From: JBFMDU01 sp034431935 | GTDB lineage: Bacteria; Chloroflexota; Dehalococcoidia; GIF9; JBFMDU01 | Assembly (NCBI GenBank): GCA_034431935.1 | Contig: DAOUCU010000013.1 | Span: 1 to 13,762 of the forward strand | Reading direction: 5' to 3' | Length of the DNA: 13,762 nt | Shown here: positions 12,704 to 13,762 of the stretch, piece after piece | Position numbering within the stretch: position 1 is the stretch's first letter | Layout: each line of letters begins with the position of its first letter | The notes under the pieces: generated by a model | The model's input: the letters and a program-made list of their open reading frames with translations, nothing else | Told to the model about the DNA's origin: nothing | Databases searched by the model: none | Translations under genes and position numbers: made by a program

Positions 12704-13762
12704 TTACTCGGTCGTCCTGAGGGCCTGTATGGGGCTCAGTCGCGAGGCATGCCATGCCGGGTAGAAACCGAAAAATAACCCCACCGCCACCGACACCGAG
12801 ACCGCCAGCACGACGATATCGGCTGAAACCGTAGTAGCCATATTGCCAAAACGGGAAACCATGTTCGATACTCCCCAACCAACTCCGATACCGATGATGC
12901 CGCCGGCCAGAGTCAGCAAGGCCGCCTCCACAAGGAACTGCACCCAGATATTCCAGTCATGCGCGCCGAGGGCTTTGCGGATACCTATCTCACGGGTCCT
13001 TTCCACCACCGAGACCAGCATAATGTTCATCACGCCGATACCGCCGACCAGAAGAGAAATAGCCGCTATGGCACCAAGAAGAAGTGTCATCGAACTCATT
13101 GCCTCGGACATTGTCTCGGCCAGCTCGGCGACCGAGGTCACGGTGAAGTCATTATCCGCCGTGGCGGCCAGCCGATGACGCTCCCGGAGAACTGCAGTGA
13201 TATCACTAACAATCCCCCCGGAAAGCTCCTTATCGGCCACCGCTACTACCAGCGAGTTGACAATATATTGGCCACTGGTGGTGCGCTGTCCCGAAATCGT
13301 TCTCAAGGCGGTCATCGGCATGACAATGGAATCGTCGCTCAACCCCAGAGTTGACTGTCCCTTGCTCTGGAAGACACCGATGACAATGACAACAGTGTTG
13401 GCCATGCGAATTTCCCTGCCCACGGCACTGCCACTGCCAAAAAGGGTCTCCTTCACGTTTGGCCCAATAACAGCCACTCTCATGCTGTTATCATAGTCCC
13501 ACTGGCTGAAGAAAACGCCGTCAGCCATGACAAGGTTATAAGTCTGCTGATACTCCGGCGTTGACCCGATCACCTGGGTACGGGTGTTTTTGCCACCGGA
13601 AATAACCTGTACCGAGCTGTTCAGCAAAGGGATCACCGAGGCAACACCGGGCACCTGATTGGCAATAGCCACACCGTCTTCATACGTAAGCGAGGTTGCA
13701 CTTCCGGCACCCCCGGCCACCCCGAACTGGCTGACCGAGCCCGGACGGACAAAGAGCAGGTT
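12704..13762 (-). CDS. macB: MacB-type ABC transporter permease (partial, runs off the window)
   Basis: At least 352 aa; the frame is still open at the window end, so the N-terminus is missing (a GTG at 13720 is internal). The visible part starts in the MacB periplasmic core domain: a NLLFVRPGS motif, then VPLLNSSVQVISGG-like segments and YNLVMADGVFFS. It continues into the FtsX domain with LLLGAIAAISLLVGGIGVMN, ERTREIGIRKALGA (the coupling region that contacts the ATPase), two more transmembrane helices, and the terminal HASRLSPIQALRTTE. MacB-like permeases export lipoproteins, peptides or macrolides using an ATPase that is fused or encoded nearby; the ATPase part is not in view. It is on the opposite strand to the VWA fragment, with converging 3' ends about 113 bases apart. 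Confidence 0.92.
   Translation of the reverse strand, partial: NLLFVRPGSVSQFGVAGGAGSATSLTYEDGVAIANQVPGVASVIPLLNSSVQVISGGKNTRTQVIGSTPEYQQTYNLVMADGVFFSQWDYDNSMRVAVIGPNVKETLFGSGSAVGREIRMANTVVIVIGVFQSKGQSTLGLSDDSIVMPMTALRTISGQRTTSGQYIVNSLVVAVADKELSGGIVSDITAVLRERHRLAATADNDFTVTSVAELAETMSEAMSSMTLLLGAIAAISLLVGGIGVMNIMLVSVVERTREIGIRKALGAHDWNIWVQFLVEAALLTLAGGIIGIGVGWGVSNMVSRFGNMATTVSADIVVLAVSVSVAVGLFFGFYPAWHASRLSPIQALRTTE

Noticed and set aside
1..13762. CRISPR array, origin, anti-phage defence or toxin-antitoxin system
   Set aside because: No regularly spaced repeats, no DnaA-box cluster and no recognisable defence or toxin-antitoxin proteins were seen on either strand.

Overview
The window looks like a chromosomal segment of a moderately GC-rich bacterium. 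Gene families and layout (HspR-type regulators fused to a clpB / hsp20 / dnaJ / lon operon, CysM, membrane-anchored HtrA and BatA-like VWA fragments, MacB) would fit a Chloroflexota (Dehalococcoidia-like) genome, but this placement is an inference and no marker gene here proves it. Protein-coding starts mostly carry strong AGGAGG-type ribosome binding sites.

Left edge (1-742): the 3' end of a tRNA with encoded CCA, a weak terminator-like hairpin, a decayed transposase C-terminal fragment on the minus strand, and about 300 bp with only a tiny ORF. This looks like a worn integration site beside a tRNA.

Heat-shock core (743-10107): two HspR-like MerR regulators point away from each other from an intergenic region carrying two perfect TTGACA-N17-TATAAT promoters and several inverted or repeated half-sites. 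The minus-strand arm reads hspR-like, then a leader that can form mutually exclusive hairpins including a terminator, then hsp20. The plus-strand arm reads hspR, clpB, two translationally coupled small ORFs (the second a zinc ribbon), hsp20, dnaJ, a divergent third hsp20, and lon. Gaps are short, there is no evident internal promoter or terminator, and most genes have their own strong ribosome binding site, so this is probably one operon. Together the products cover holding (Hsp20), disaggregation (ClpB with a J-protein) and degradation (Lon) of damaged proteins; DnaK and GrpE are not in the window.

The most interesting structural feature is a 26-bp inverted repeat that brackets the operon's first hsp20 gene. 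Its single DNA mismatch becomes a G-U pair in the sense RNA, which suggests an RNA-level role such as duplex processing of the polycistronic message.

Right part (10108-13762): cysM on the plus strand converges with a flavodoxin-family gene on the minus strand. Upstream of the flavodoxin gene is a perfect 8-bp palindrome with a 9-nt spacer. Next is an out-of-frame junction joining the N-terminal half of an HtrA-type protease to the C-terminal tail of a VWA/BatA-like membrane protein: either a deletion scar or an assembly chimera. The window ends inside a minus-strand MacB-type ABC transporter permease.
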